A DNA stretch of 37,524 bases from CAMEON01 sp045602325 (GCA_045602325.1 JAZSBH010000052.1:1-37524); one strand, 5' to 3'. Shown: positions 15,532 through 23,371, counted from the first letter of the stretch. Numbers and translations: made by a program. The notes: a model not told the origin generated them from the letters alone.

Positions 15532-16446
15532 TCAGTCCGGCTCACGCGGCGGGAGCACACGATAGGTCTTGCTCCGCCCGATCTTTTCCTCGGTTTCTTC
15601 AATCAGCCCCAGCTTCTCCATCAGATGGATCATGCTATACGTAGCCTTCCCCCGAATCCCCGTCAACCTGGCGTACTCGGTTGCGGTAAACAGCGGGCAG
15701 ACATGGTCAGCGGCAGGGGAGGACAGTGCGGCGGGGAGGAAATATGCGGCGTAATCGGCGGGGGTGGACAGGGTCACGTCCCCTAAAAGGGCCGTGGGGA
15801 ATCGCTCGTAGCGGTTGGAGCTCCGCTTGCCGTCACGGCTCCAGCCGTCGGCCATCCGGTATTCCTCCAGCTCAACGAGAAGCAAACGCAGAGAGAGGCG
15901 GGGGTTTCCAATGAAATCCGAGAGCCAGTAGAGCTCCTTGGCCACGTCCTTTACCCGTCCACGCTTGGGAGACTTGCGGCGGCTGATGACGGTTCCGTCC
16001 TCGGGGTTGATCCAGGACAGGTAGCGCACGGCGGGAATGGGATGGATCACGGTCACGCGGCAGGGAGTGTGGGTCAGATACCAGGCAATTTTTTCCTTCA
16101 GCGGATAAAATCCCCCCGTCTGCACCTCCAGGATATGACCGTCCGTCAGTATGTCCGCCACCATGCGGCGTTTTTTGGTTGTTTCAAACGCACCCTCGCC
16201 TACCATCAGATCCGCCACGGGACGCTCATGGCAGGTCTCGTCGGGGCAAAGATACAGCTTGATGGCGGCGTGGAGCCGTTTTTCCCGGAGCGTACCGATA
16301 TGGGGCGATCCGTCGTCGCCCCTGCGGGCGGCACGACCCGCCATTCGGTATTTCGGAGAGGAGATCACCTCGTCGGCGATGGCAGAAAACCGCAGAGCCT
16401 CAGCCGGGGTAACAGCGCCCTCCACGGGCAGGATCTTTCGGGGCAT
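15532..16446 (-). CDS. predicted PD-(D/E)XK-like nuclease domain with C-terminal winged helix
   Basis: 304 residues with no settled function; it resembles an uncharacterised family I have seen in Clostridia. The N-terminal half shows G-T-L-R-E-K-R-L-H helix (51-59), then KKRRMVADIL (91-100), then HILEVQTGGF (104-113). E55, D98 and E107-x-Q109 fit the order of a PD-(D/E)XK nuclease core with glutamine in place of lysine, as in some subfamilies. A basic segment rich in R, K and S (150-170) follows. Residues 252-298 look like a winged helix (TATEYARLTGI, then TYSMIHLMEKLGLI). The start follows AAGGAAGG. It stands alone, convergent with the HAD gene and divergent from spoIVB. DNA or RNA cleavage is inference; the coding call is firm. 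Confidence 0.7.
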   Translation of the reverse strand: MPRKILPVEGAVTPAEALRFSAIADEVISSPKYRMAGRAARRGDDGSPHIGTLREKRLHAAIKLYLCPDETCHERPVADLMVGEGAFETTKKRRMVADILTDGHILEVQTGGFYPLKEKIAWYLTHTPCRVTVIHPIPAVRYLSWINPEDGTVISRRKSPKRGRVKDVAKELYWLSDFIGNPRLSLRLLLVELEEYRMADGWSRDGKRSSNRYERFPTALLGDVTLSTPADYAAYFLPAALSSPAADHVCPLFTATEYARLTGIRGKATYSMIHLMEKLGLIEETEEKIGRSKTYRVLPPREPD

Positions 16447-16600
16447 AACGACCTTCCTTCATAATTTTTTTTGATGAAACAGAAATTTTTGGCAGAAAAA
16501 AAGCAGGGATACCAAGCAGAGACAACAGACACACTGTATGTATAAAATGATGAAAAAACGCCGTCTGACTCTTTTTGCCCACGCCCGCAGAATCTGTTAC

Positions 16601-16629
16601 ACATGACAGCGCGGATTTCGGGCATAGTA
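16601..16629 (+). promoter_or_regulatory. possible forespore-type promoter of spoIVB
   Basis: ACATG (16601-16605), a 17-nt gap and CATAGTA (16623-16629) loosely resemble the sigma-G/sigma-F pattern that drives spoIVB in Bacillus. No sigma-A promoter is visible in 16447-16690. The match is weak. Confidence 0.3.
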
Positions 16630-16690
16630 ACTGTGGCGGGCTTTCAGCCATGCAAAGCAGCTTTCAAAAAACGACAAGAGGATTTCCAAA

Positions 16691-17800
16691 ATGAACAGTA
16701 AATATATCAAGCTATGGGCGCTCCTGCTGGCTGTCGTCCTTCTGGTTACGGGCGGCGCGGTGACGGCTATGGCCGCACCGCAAACCGACGGCGGCAGCAG
16801 AGCAGCACCCGATTCGGTGTACGTGGGCGGTATGCCCTTTGGGGTGAAGTTCTACACAGAAGGCATTCTGGTGGTGGGATTTTGCGACGTAGACGTAACC
16901 GCAAGCGGCGGCGGAAGCCGTAACGTCAATCCCGCCCGTGATGCGGGGCTGAAGATGAGAGACGTGATCGTAGAGATCAACGGCCGGGCTCCCGTAGGAG
17001 CGGCCTCCCTGACCCAGGCGGTGGAGCAGTCGGGCGGAAAGCCCATTACCCTGACGGTGAAGCGGAACAACGCCTCCCACAATACCGCCAAAAAGGGAGG
17101 CAACAGCCACACCTCCAGGCTGACCGTAACCGTCACCCCCGTCCGATCGGTTTCCGAAAACCGCTATAAGACCGGTCTGTGGGTACGGGACAGCGGCGCG
17201 GGCATCGGCACCGTGACCTTCATTGTCCCCGGCAGTAACGCTTTTGCGGGTCTGGGGCATGGCATCTGTGACGGTGACACCGGCGAGCTCATCCCCATGC
17301 AGAGGGGGCAGGTCACCGACGTGACGGTCAGCGGCGTGGAGCGCGGCGAGGTGGGTAATCCCGGTGCCATCAAGGGGTATTTCGCCCCCGGGAAGACGGG
17401 CACGCTCCTGGGCAACACCGAATGCGGGGTCTACGGCATCTTCGCTTCCCTGCCCCAAGCGGCCACCACCAAGCTCCCCGTGGGAACACGGCGGGACGTC
17501 CGCGAGGGAGACGCCACCATTCTTTGCACGCTGGATAACGGCAAGGTGGGACAGTATCGGGTGAAGATCACCTCGGTGGATCCCGCGGCCACAGGCTCCA
17601 AGTGCTTCACCATCTCGGTGACCGATCCCGCGCTGATCGAGAAAACGGGAGGCATCGTCCAGGGCATGAGCGGCTCCCCCATTATCCAAAACGGAAAGCT
17701 GGTGGGCGCGGTGACCCACGTGCTCATCAACGACCCAACGGCAGGGTACGGGATCTTTATTGACAATATGGTGAAGGATATGCCGGAGCTGCTGCGGTGA
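16691..17800 (+). CDS. spoIVB: SpoIVB peptidase, sporulation signalling serine protease
   Basis: In Bacillus SpoIVB is secreted from the forespore and triggers processing of pro-sigma-K (family S55). Here the 369 residues show an N-terminal membrane or signal segment (8-28), a PDZ domain (about 50-125) containing DAGLKMRDVIVEING, and the S55 domain. H190 (GLGHG), D312 and S327 (QGMSGSP) have the spacing of the known catalytic triad; the D-to-S distance of 15 agrees with the Bacillus enzyme. The start follows AGAGGA by eight bases. Unlike Bacillus, spo0A is not downstream and recN is not upstream. Its presence implies the organism forms endospores or descends from one that did. Confidence 0.95.
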   Translation: MNSKYIKLWALLLAVVLLVTGGAVTAMAAPQTDGGSRAAPDSVYVGGMPFGVKFYTEGILVVGFCDVDVTASGGGSRNVNPARDAGLKMRDVIVEINGRAPVGAASLTQAVEQSGGKPITLTVKRNNASHNTAKKGGNSHTSRLTVTVTPVRSVSENRYKTGLWVRDSGAGIGTVTFIVPGSNAFAGLGHGICDGDTGELIPMQRGQVTDVTVSGVERGEVGNPGAIKGYFAPGKTGTLLGNTECGVYGIFASLPQAATTKLPVGTRRDVREGDATILCTLDNGKVGQYRVKITSVDPAATGSKCFTISVTDPALIEKTGGIVQGMSGSPIIQNGKLVGAVTHVLINDPTAGYGIFIDNMVKDMPELLR

Positions 17801-17846
17801 TATGCTGAAGCAGAGAAAATGGGGATGTTACGAATGTGGCATTCCC

Positions 17847-17875
17847 ATTATAGCATATTTTTGGGGGAATTGCAA
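17847..17875 (-). promoter_or_regulatory. orphan promoter antisense to spoIVB
   Basis: On the minus strand TTGCAA (17875-17870), a 17-nt spacer ending in TGC, then TATAAT (17852-17847). It points into the 3' end of spoIVB; no minus-strand gene follows. Confidence 0.5.
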
Positions 17876-17922
17876 GGCCTCGGAGATAGGGAATCATGAT
17901 AGGAAGTATGCCGGAGGCGGCG

Positions 17923-17950
17923 AGCCGGGGTAGTGCCCCGGCTTTCATAA
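17923..17950 (+). terminator. probable terminator of spoIVB
   Basis: AGCCGGGG (17923-17930) pairs with CCCCGGCT (17936-17943) around TAGTG, followed by TTCATAATG. The tail is only moderately T-rich. Of the 453 nt between spoIVB and the next gene, the rest holds the two orphan minus-strand promoters and the next gene's promoter, and nothing coding that I can support. Confidence 0.6.
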
Positions 17951-18050
17951 TGTTTATAGGTTTAGATGTATAAAAGAACATTTTCTATGACAGACAAATA
18001 CTCATTATTGCCTTTCATGATTCAACAAAGCAAAACATACCATCCCCCGT

Positions 18051-18079
18051 ATTATATATAAAATTTGAAAGAATGTCAA
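18051..18079 (-). promoter_or_regulatory. orphan consensus promoter, minus strand
   Basis: On the minus strand TTGACA (18079-18074), a 17-nt spacer, TATAAT (18056-18051): a full consensus. A transcript would start near 18044 and run toward spoIVB. No credible gene follows; the only frames are a 6-codon one and a 74-codon one from 17981 without a ribosome binding site. Confidence 0.6.
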
Positions 18080-18192
18080 CATGAAATGCGCAAAACGTTT
18101 CATGACTGTAAAAAAAGCCGTATGACCTGTCATTCCTCCAATTCCCCCAAAACTCTCCCTCCCTCCCCAATAAATTTTGTACCATCTTTTCC

Positions 18193-18221
18193 TTGACATC
18201 CCGCGCAAAAAGTAGTATAAT
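18193..18221 (+). promoter_or_regulatory. consensus promoter of the shikimate-kinase-like/pdxY unit
   Basis: TTGACA (18193-18198), a 17-nt spacer, TATAAT (18216-18221). Confidence 0.85.
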
Positions 18222-18253
18222 GCAAGACAAGAAAACCACCCACGGAGGCCACC

Positions 18254-18817
18254 ATGAACCACCCCGAAAAGTCCCACAAGCACATCATCCTCATCGGTAT
18301 GCCCGCCTGCGGGAAAAGCACGGTGGGGGTGCTGGCCGCCAAGACCCTGGGCTACCGCTTCATCGACTCCGACCTCATTATCCAGGAGCGGGACGGGCGC
18401 CGTCTCCACCGCATCATCCGGGAGGAGGGACAAGCCGGCTTTCTCGCCATCGAGGAGGCCGTAAACCTGACCCTGGGGAATGACACGCTTCCCGCGGTTC
18501 CAGCGGTTCCCGCGCTTCCAGCGGTGATCGCCACGGGCGGGAGCGCGGTGTACAGCCAAGCCGCCATGGAGCACTTCAAGGCCGTGGGGGTAGTGGTCTA
18601 CCTCCGCCTGTCCTTTGAGACGGTGCAAAAGCGGCTGGGCAACTTCACCCACCGCGGGGTGGTCATGCCCGAGGGCTACACCCTCCGCGACCTCTACGAC
18701 GAGCGCTGCGCCCTCTATGAGAAATACGCCGACATCATTGTAGATGAGACACAGACCGACCGCATCGGAGACGTCCTGAACACGCTCTGCTCCCACTTTG
18801 ACGGAGCGTGCGATTGA
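18254..18817 (+). CDS. shikimate-kinase-like P-loop kinase
   Basis: 187 residues with the shikimate kinase fold: Walker A GMPACGKST (15-23), D-S-D (38-40), ATGGSAV for substrate contact, and a C-terminal LYDERCALYEKYADI match. It departs from true AroK in places that matter. The arginine of the FR-x-x-E motif that grips shikimate is leucine here (F63-L64-A-I-E67), the third glycine of GGG is serine, and the lid reads RGVVM. Residues after 76 contain a tandem PAV/PAV/PAL/PAV insert encoded by four 9-bp repeats (18491-18526). CGGAGG precedes the start. It is followed after 30 nt by pdxY. It may phosphorylate something other than shikimate. Confidence 0.8.
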   Translation: MNHPEKSHKHIILIGMPACGKSTVGVLAAKTLGYRFIDSDLIIQERDGRRLHRIIREEGQAGFLAIEEAVNLTLGNDTLPAVPAVPALPAVIATGGSAVYSQAAMEHFKAVGVVVYLRLSFETVQKRLGNFTHRGVVMPEGYTLRDLYDERCALYEKYADIIVDETQTDRIGDVLNTLCSHFDGACD

Positions 18818-18847
18818 TTCCATATCCCAATAGACAGGAGGCCAATC

Positions 18848-19705
18848 ATGGCATACAAAAGAATCCTCACCATCCAAGACATTTCCTGCGTGGGTCAGTG
18901 CTCCCTGACCGTCGCTCTCCCCATCCTGTCCGCCTGCGGGCATGAGACCGCCATCCTCCCCTCGGCGGTGCTGTCCACCCACACCGCGGGCTTTACCGGC
19001 TTTACCTGCCGCGACCTGACCGATGACATGCCCGCCATCAATGCCCACTGGAACAAGGAGGGTCTGCGCTTCGAGGCAGTCTACACCGGCTATCTGGGCT
19101 CTGAAAAGCAGATCGACTACGTCAAGGCCATCATGAACTCCACCCTGACCGAGGGCGGCCTGCGCATCGTGGATCCCGCCATGGCCGACAACGGCAAGCT
19201 CTACCCCGCTTTTGACATGGCCTACGTGGAGGCTATGAAGCCCCTCTGCGCCGCCGCCGATTACCTGCTCCCCAACATCACCGAGGCCTGCTACCTCACC
19301 GGCATCGAGTACCGCGAGACCTACGACCAGGCCTATATCGACGAGCTGATGACCGCTCTGCACAAGCTGGGCGCCAAGAATATCATCCTCACGGGCGTGG
19401 GCTTCCATCCCGCAGAAACGGGGGTCATGATCTCGGAGTCGGGCGTCCGCTCCTACTACTGCCACCGCCGCCTCACCGAGAGCTGTCACGGCACCGGCGA
19501 CGTCTACGCCTCGGCCTTCGTGGGCGCGCTCATGAAGGGGCTGGACGCCTACACCGCCGCCAAGATCGCCGCCGACTACACCCTGCTCTGCATGGAGAAC
19601 ACCCGCGGCGACAAGGATCACACCTACGGCGTCAAGTTCGAGCCCATGCTGGGAACGCTCATGGATATGATCCGCATCGCACGGAAGATGGCAGCGAGAG
19701 ATTGA
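18848..19705 (+). CDS. pdxY: pyridoxal/pyridoxamine kinase
   Basis: Salvages vitamin B6 by phosphorylating pyridoxal or pyridoxamine with ATP (ribokinase superfamily). The 285 residues include the opening TIQDISCVGQCSL, HTAGFTGFT near residues 45-53, the LLPNITEA segment (140-147) and the catalytic GTGD motif (215-218). Length and motifs fit the PdxY group. The start follows AGGAGG by six bases, and the gene is 30 nt after the kinase-like gene, so they form an operon. A hairpin at 19732 closes it. Some members of this group use hydroxymethylpyrimidine; the N-terminal motif favours a B6 substrate. Confidence 0.92.
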   Translation: MAYKRILTIQDISCVGQCSLTVALPILSACGHETAILPSAVLSTHTAGFTGFTCRDLTDDMPAINAHWNKEGLRFEAVYTGYLGSEKQIDYVKAIMNSTLTEGGLRIVDPAMADNGKLYPAFDMAYVEAMKPLCAAADYLLPNITEACYLTGIEYRETYDQAYIDELMTALHKLGAKNIILTGVGFHPAETGVMISESGVRSYYCHRRLTESCHGTGDVYASAFVGALMKGLDAYTAAKIAADYTLLCMENTRGDKDHTYGVKFEPMLGTLMDMIRIARKMAARD

Positions 19706-19731
19706 GAAAAGCCGAACTGAACAGAAACATA

Positions 19732-19755
19732 GCCCGCCGAGAATCCTCGGCGGGC
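19732..19755. terminator. terminator between convergent genes
   Basis: GCCCGCCGA pairs perfectly with TCGGCGGGC around a 6-nt loop, with GTTCGTTTG following on the plus strand and TATGTTTC on the minus strand. It can serve pdxY and the convergent sigma-factor gene. Confidence 0.7.
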
Positions 19756-19764
19756 GTTCGTTTG

Positions 19765-21330
19765 TCATTCGCTCAACACAATATAGGTGGTAGGCATCTC
19801 GCCCATGTGCCAGTTGGGAATCAGCTTGCCCTCCTCAATGAGTAGCTGAGCGGGAAGAGACACGGCGCTGGTATGCTTCTCCGTAAAGGCAATGGCGGCT
19901 ACTTGCTCCTGCAAATGCTTAGGAGTGTGCTGGCTCAGCACAGAGGCTACAGTCGTATCCAGTACATCCAATGCCGGTTTCAGCGTTCCTGCCACGTAAT
20001 CTTCGGCCATTCTCTGCACATAGGTGTACTGCTCTGCTGTGTAGACCGGCATATTAACAGCAAAACCGTCTCCCTCCCTGCGGACGTAGCCCAGACGGAT
20101 CAGGTCAGCCACAGCCTCCAGATCGTATTCGCTCAACTTTTGACAGTCTCCGCGGGCAATATCACAAAGGATATTAACATAACGACGATTTCCGTAGAAA
20201 TCATGATGATCGCCATAAGGCTTGGGCAGGTAATCGTAAAACATCACGCGGTCTCCGTGCGTGTTGTCCAGCTCACAGAAATTGAAGGTGTACTGAGGCG
20301 CCTCGGAGGTGGCCTCCACGAACCATTGGCAGGCGCGATCACCCCAACCTGTCTCGGGGATCGGCAACTTGTCGAATTCGTCAAAGGGCTCGATGGCACG
20401 GAACAGGGGGATAATCAACTGCCAGCGGAGAGTATTGTCAGAAAAGCCATTCCCTGCAAAGCCAATCTCCTTGTAAGCGGTCAAACGGTTCTGCAAAAAC
20501 TCAGCCATGCCGTTGGCAAGCCCACGGCGTGCCTTCTCGGTGGCGGCATCGATCTCTCTGCGGCAGTCTGCTGTGATGATGATGACATTGGTTTTGTAGC
20601 GGGGACCATCCGAGATCAAGATCTTCTTGTCGGCAAGGGACTTGATCTCGTCATCAAGGTAGGACAGAGAAATGCCCGTCTCCAGGCTGATCTGTTGCGG
20701 TGTGAGGGCATCATTGTAGCAAGCACTCACGATGTTCTGGCGAATCTTGCTCTGCATAAAGTCCCAAAAGCGGTTGGGACCTTCACCGCAAAACAAGGGG
20801 ATCAGGGTCTTGGGGGCATAACTCAGGGTTCCTAATTTGCGTTCCATATTCATTCCTTCTTTCAGTATTTTTCGGGATTTGAACAGGAGGTACTTGACCA
20901 TGCTTTCGCTGATGGACAAACGCTCCGCGATCTCGGCGCATGATTTGCGGTGGATGTAGTACAGCACGGTGGCGTGGCGGTGCTTCTCCGTAAGCAGAGC
21001 CAGCTCGCGGCGCAGACGGTAGATATCACTCCTTCCGTCATCGTCAAAGGAGCAGGGCTCGGTCTCGGCCGGGATATCGTCGGTCAACTCGCTATACTGT
21101 AACCGGGCACGCTTGCGGCACCATTGCTTGTACACATTGTCTGCCACGCCCCACATGAAGCCGTAAAAGGCATTATCATCCCGGATATTTCTTGAGGATT
21201 TGATAAGCTCATAGAGAATATCCTGTGATAAATCCTCCGCCTCCTCACGGGTGGGGGTTCTGGCTACACAGTAATGGTAAATGGTTTTGGAGACCTCGGT
21301 AATCTTTCGGTTCAGCTGTTCGTCGGTCAT
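19765..21330 (-). CDS. ECF-type sigma factor with large C-terminal extension
   Basis: 521 residues. Residues 1-160 are a complete ECF sigma factor: region 2 at about 13-75 (TREEAEDLSQDILYELI, then AFYGFMWGVADNVYKQW) and region 4 at about 107-157 (CAEIAERLSISESMVKYLLFKSR). Ordinary ECF factors end there. This one continues for about 360 residues: a second helix-turn-helix at 195-245 (TPQQISLETGISLSYLDDEI, then LADKKILI), a C-x-x-E segment, and a long helical part with another winged-helix-like stretch near 415-435. I see no membrane helix and no separate anti-sigma gene, so the extension may sense a signal. A perfect promoter and GGAGG precede the ATG. Confidence 0.85.
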   Translation of the reverse strand: MTDEQLNRKITEVSKTIYHYCVARTPTREEAEDLSQDILYELIKSSRNIRDDNAFYGFMWGVADNVYKQWCRKRARLQYSELTDDIPAETEPCSFDDDGRSDIYRLRRELALLTEKHRHATVLYYIHRKSCAEIAERLSISESMVKYLLFKSRKILKEGMNMERKLGTLSYAPKTLIPLFCGEGPNRFWDFMQSKIRQNIVSACYNDALTPQQISLETGISLSYLDDEIKSLADKKILISDGPRYKTNVIIITADCRREIDAATEKARRGLANGMAEFLQNRLTAYKEIGFAGNGFSDNTLRWQLIIPLFRAIEPFDEFDKLPIPETGWGDRACQWFVEATSEAPQYTFNFCELDNTHGDRVMFYDYLPKPYGDHHDFYGNRRYVNILCDIARGDCQKLSEYDLEAVADLIRLGYVRREGDGFAVNMPVYTAEQYTYVQRMAEDYVAGTLKPALDVLDTTVASVLSQHTPKHLQEQVAAIAFTEKHTSAVSLPAQLLIEEGKLIPNWHMGEMPTTYIVLSE

Positions 21331-21403
21331 GGGATTCCTCCGGGCTTTTTTAGATGCATCTGCCTGTATAGTGAACGAAATCGGAAACGGTTAGCGTTTT
21401 TCC

Positions 21404-21432
21404 ATTATAATCGAAAAATTATTTTTTGTCAA
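21404..21432 (-). promoter_or_regulatory. consensus promoter of the extended sigma factor gene
   Basis: On the minus strand TTGACA (21432-21427), a 17-nt A/T-rich spacer, TATAAT (21409-21404). A sigma-A promoter of this quality suggests steady expression rather than strict autoregulation. Confidence 0.85.
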
Positions 21433-21443
21433 GGGTAAAAGAC

Positions 21444-21470
21444 ACCCGCCGAGAGGATCTCCCGGCGGGC
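21444..21470 (-). terminator. terminator of the ECF/anti-sigma pair
   Basis: GCCCGCCG pairs with CGGCGGGT around the loop, followed on the minus strand by GTCTTTTACC. It lies 7 nt past the stop codon of the 21478 gene and just upstream of the next promoter. Confidence 0.75.
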
Positions 21471-21477
21471 TTTCCAT

Positions 21478-22128
21478 TTATGTCTGATCGCGGAGCAGTA
21501 TATCCAGTATCTCGTAGATGTACTCCGCCTCGTTCGACTCGGTACGCAGATCGTACACCACCCCGTCGTACTTGAAGATGGCGTAGTAGACGTATTCATA
21601 GTTCAGGGACAGCTCTCGCCGTGCGATCTGCACCTCCACGCCGTGGATGATCCGCGTCACGGTGGCTTTCTTGGTAAAGACCATATCCACCTTCCAGTCC
21701 TCGATGTCGAGGTCTCCGAACATACAGTGAAGCATAAGCTTACTGCCTCCATAATACTCCAACAGCAAAAGCGAGTACCAGTCCTTGGTGTTCGAAGGGT
21801 CACCGCCCTCCTTATAATAGAATTCAAAGGCATCCACATCCAGGTTCTTTACCAACAGGATACCATCATACTCAGCGGGAAGCTGATCCAGATCGGTCAG
21901 CTCCATACCGATCCCCTCCCGAAACACGTCGGTCATCTGGGCGGGCGTAAAGGCCACCTTGATGTGAATAGCCAGCACCGCGATGAGGCAGATACAGGCG
22001 GCCAGCCCACCCCATTTCAGCCATCTGCGGCTCAGCTTCGGTTTTCGTATCCCCTCCTTCGGGGAAGCATCCGCCACCAGAGCGGGGTCGATATAGGTCA
22101 GTTCCCGAAAAATATCCTCGTTCGTCAT
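21478..22128 (-). CDS. probable anti-sigma factor, single-pass membrane protein
   Basis: 216 residues. A short cytoplasmic N-terminus (1-35) contains the motif RELTYIDPALVADA, a membrane helix covers about 40-58, and the rest is outside. It overlaps the sigma gene at 22125 by ATGA, and this arrangement is standard for ECF sigma factors and their anti-sigma partners in Clostridia. The N-terminal I-D-x-x-x-V-x-x-A strip resembles QISDTFVDES at the start of the 26228 protein, which is coupled to another ECF sigma factor; this shared strip is the likely sigma-binding part. It lacks the zinc-binding H-x3-C-x2-C motif of ZAS anti-sigma proteins. The outer domain is unrecognised. Confidence 0.7.
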   Translation of the reverse strand: MTNEDIFRELTYIDPALVADASPKEGIRKPKLSRRWLKWGGLAACICLIAVLAIHIKVAFTPAQMTDVFREGIGMELTDLDQLPAEYDGILLVKNLDVDAFEFYYKEGGDPSNTKDWYSLLLLEYYGGSKLMLHCMFGDLDIEDWKVDMVFTKKATVTRIIHGVEVQIARRELSLNYEYVYYAIFKYDGVVYDLRTESNEAEYIYEILDILLRDQT

Positions 22129-22679
22129 AGGTCATAACCCTCCTTTTCCAAATGCGCTTTCAGTTTTTTCCGCGTGCGGAGCAGGAGCACGGTGACGTGG
22201 CTGACCGTCAGCCCGCAGTCGGCGGCCACCTCGGAAACCGGACAGGCATACCAGTAACGTTGCAGGAACACCCGCCGATCCCGCTCGGACAGGGCTTTTA
22301 CGAAACGATCCAGGCTGTCCCGCAGGGCGACGCTCTCGGCCATATTCCCCTCAGCGTTGTCGGGCAGGCACTCGGACAGCTCCTCCAGGGCGACAGCGGC
22401 CTCCCCGCTCCGCTTCTTAGCGGTGTTCTCCTCCAGACGGTTGACCGCCAACTGGCGGGTCAGCATCCCCAGATAGGGCTTGAGCGGGTCGGGACTGTGG
22501 GGCGGGATGGTATTCCAGGCTTTGATATAAGCGTCGTTGACGATCTCCTCGGCGTCTCGGTCGTCCCCCGTAATACGGACGGCGATGTAGTGGCAGTAGC
22601 GCCCGTATTTCTTCCGGGTCTCGGCAATGGCGGCCTCGTCCCGCGCCAGGTACAGCTTTACGATATCCTTGTCTTCCAT
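22125..22679 (-). CDS. ECF-type RNA polymerase sigma factor
   Basis: 184 residues, normal for the family. Region 2 is at about 22-90 (AEEIVNDAYIKAWNTIPP is the core-binding and -10 recognising part) and region 4 at about 125-175 (VSEVAADCGLTVSHVTVLLLRTRKKL). AAAGGAG precedes the ATG by eight bases. It is the first gene of a two-gene unit with the probable anti-sigma gene. The promoter ahead of it is a consensus sigma-A promoter rather than an obvious ECF promoter. It is a paralogue of the sigma factor at 28525, sharing LYLARDE/LYFARDE and W-N-(T/S)-IPP. Confidence 0.93.
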   Translation of the reverse strand: MEDKDIVKLYLARDEAAIAETRKKYGRYCHYIAVRITGDDRDAEEIVNDAYIKAWNTIPPHSPDPLKPYLGMLTRQLAVNRLEENTAKKRSGEAAVALEELSECLPDNAEGNMAESVALRDSLDRFVKALSERDRRVFLQRYWYACPVSEVAADCGLTVSHVTVLLLRTRKKLKAHLEKEGYDL

Positions 22680-22771
22680 GGCTCACGCTCCTTTCGTGTT
22701 GTTTTGAAGGCCCTTCACCCACATATACAGAAACCAGGAGGAAAATACTACATCCTTTGCAAATATATTTC

Positions 22772-22800
22772 ATTATAGCCCAAAAGACCAGCCCTGTCAA
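22772..22800 (-). promoter_or_regulatory. consensus promoter of the ECF sigma/anti-sigma pair
   Basis: On the minus strand TTGACA (22800-22795), a 17-nt spacer, TATAAT (22777-22772). Confidence 0.85.
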
Positions 22801-22845
22801 GATGCACGGGGATCTCCGGGCTGTTCAAGCCCCCATGTTTCCATC

Positions 22846-22874
22846 TTGACAAATCTCCCTCTCCGTGCTATAAT
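22846..22874 (+). promoter_or_regulatory. consensus promoter of the DUF2752 gene
   Basis: TTGACA (22846-22851), a 17-nt spacer ending in TGC, TATAAT (22869-22874). It is divergent from the ECF pair's promoter. Confidence 0.85.
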
Positions 22875-22903
22875 AAACCATCCCCTCTGAAAGGAGCTCC
22901 GCC

Positions 22904-23290
22904 ATGACTAACAACAACCGAAAAGCTCGCCTTCTTCGCGTTTGCCTGGCCGCGGGGATAGCCGCCGCCGCTCTGGTGGGGTATGTGGTGATCTTCGACC
23001 TGACGGGGTTGGGAATGCCCTGTATTCTGCATGAGCTGACGGGTCTGCAATGCGGGGGCTGTGGGATGACACGCGCCGCCGTGTCGCTTTTGCATCTGGA
23101 CTTCCCCGCCGCCTTTTCCTACCACGCCCTGTGGCCCGTGCTTGTGTCCTATATGCTGTGGGTGGGTATTTCTGCCGCCGTCGTGTATATCCGACGGGGG
23201 GAGATCCAATTTCTGCCAGGAAAATGGTGGATGCACGCTGCGGTGCTGGCCGTGGTCGCGGGGTATGGGATTTTGCGAAACTTCCTATAA
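22904..23290 (+). CDS. DUF2752-family membrane protein
   Basis: 128 residues with three membrane helices (about 11-32, 68-92, 108-125). The signature is C40 followed by LTGLQCGGCGMTRA with C50 and C53, which defines the DUF2752 family; the paired cysteines face one side of the membrane and could bind metal or form a disulfide. Family function is not known. AAAGGAG precedes the ATG by seven bases. It is a single-gene unit with its own promoter and a strong terminator. Confidence 0.9.
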   Translation: MTNNNRKARLLRVCLAAGIAAAALVGYVVIFDLTGLGMPCILHELTGLQCGGCGMTRAAVSLLHLDFPAAFSYHALWPVLVSYMLWVGISAAVVYIRRGEIQFLPGKWWMHAAVLAVVAGYGILRNFL

Positions 23291-23291
23291 A

Positions 23292-23331
23292 GGGTATTTT
23301 CCGTAAAAAGCGAGAAAATACCCTCTTTTTT
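23292..23331 (+). terminator. terminator of the DUF2752 gene
   Basis: GGGTATTTTC (23292-23301) pairs perfectly with GAAAATACCC (23314-23323), followed by TCTTTTTT. Confidence 0.9.
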
Positions 23332-23342
23332 ATGCAGACCGC

Positions 23343-23371
23343 TTGACAATTCCCCCGCCCTGTGCTACAAT
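23343..23371 (+). promoter_or_regulatory. promoter of the ArsB-like transporter gene
   Basis: TTGACA (23343-23348), a 17-nt spacer ending in TGC, TACAAT (23366-23371). Confidence 0.8.

Noticed and set aside
17757..17981. A 74-codon frame behind the orphan promoter at 18051
   Set aside because: No ribosome binding site, half of it is antisense to spoIVB, and composition does not look coding. Kept only as a comment to the promoter.
18005..19768. A 587-codon open frame on the minus strand opposite the kinase genes
   Set aside because: It covers two recognisable kinases plus their promoter; its product has no family features. The orphan promoter at 18051 lies inside its end, not ahead of it.
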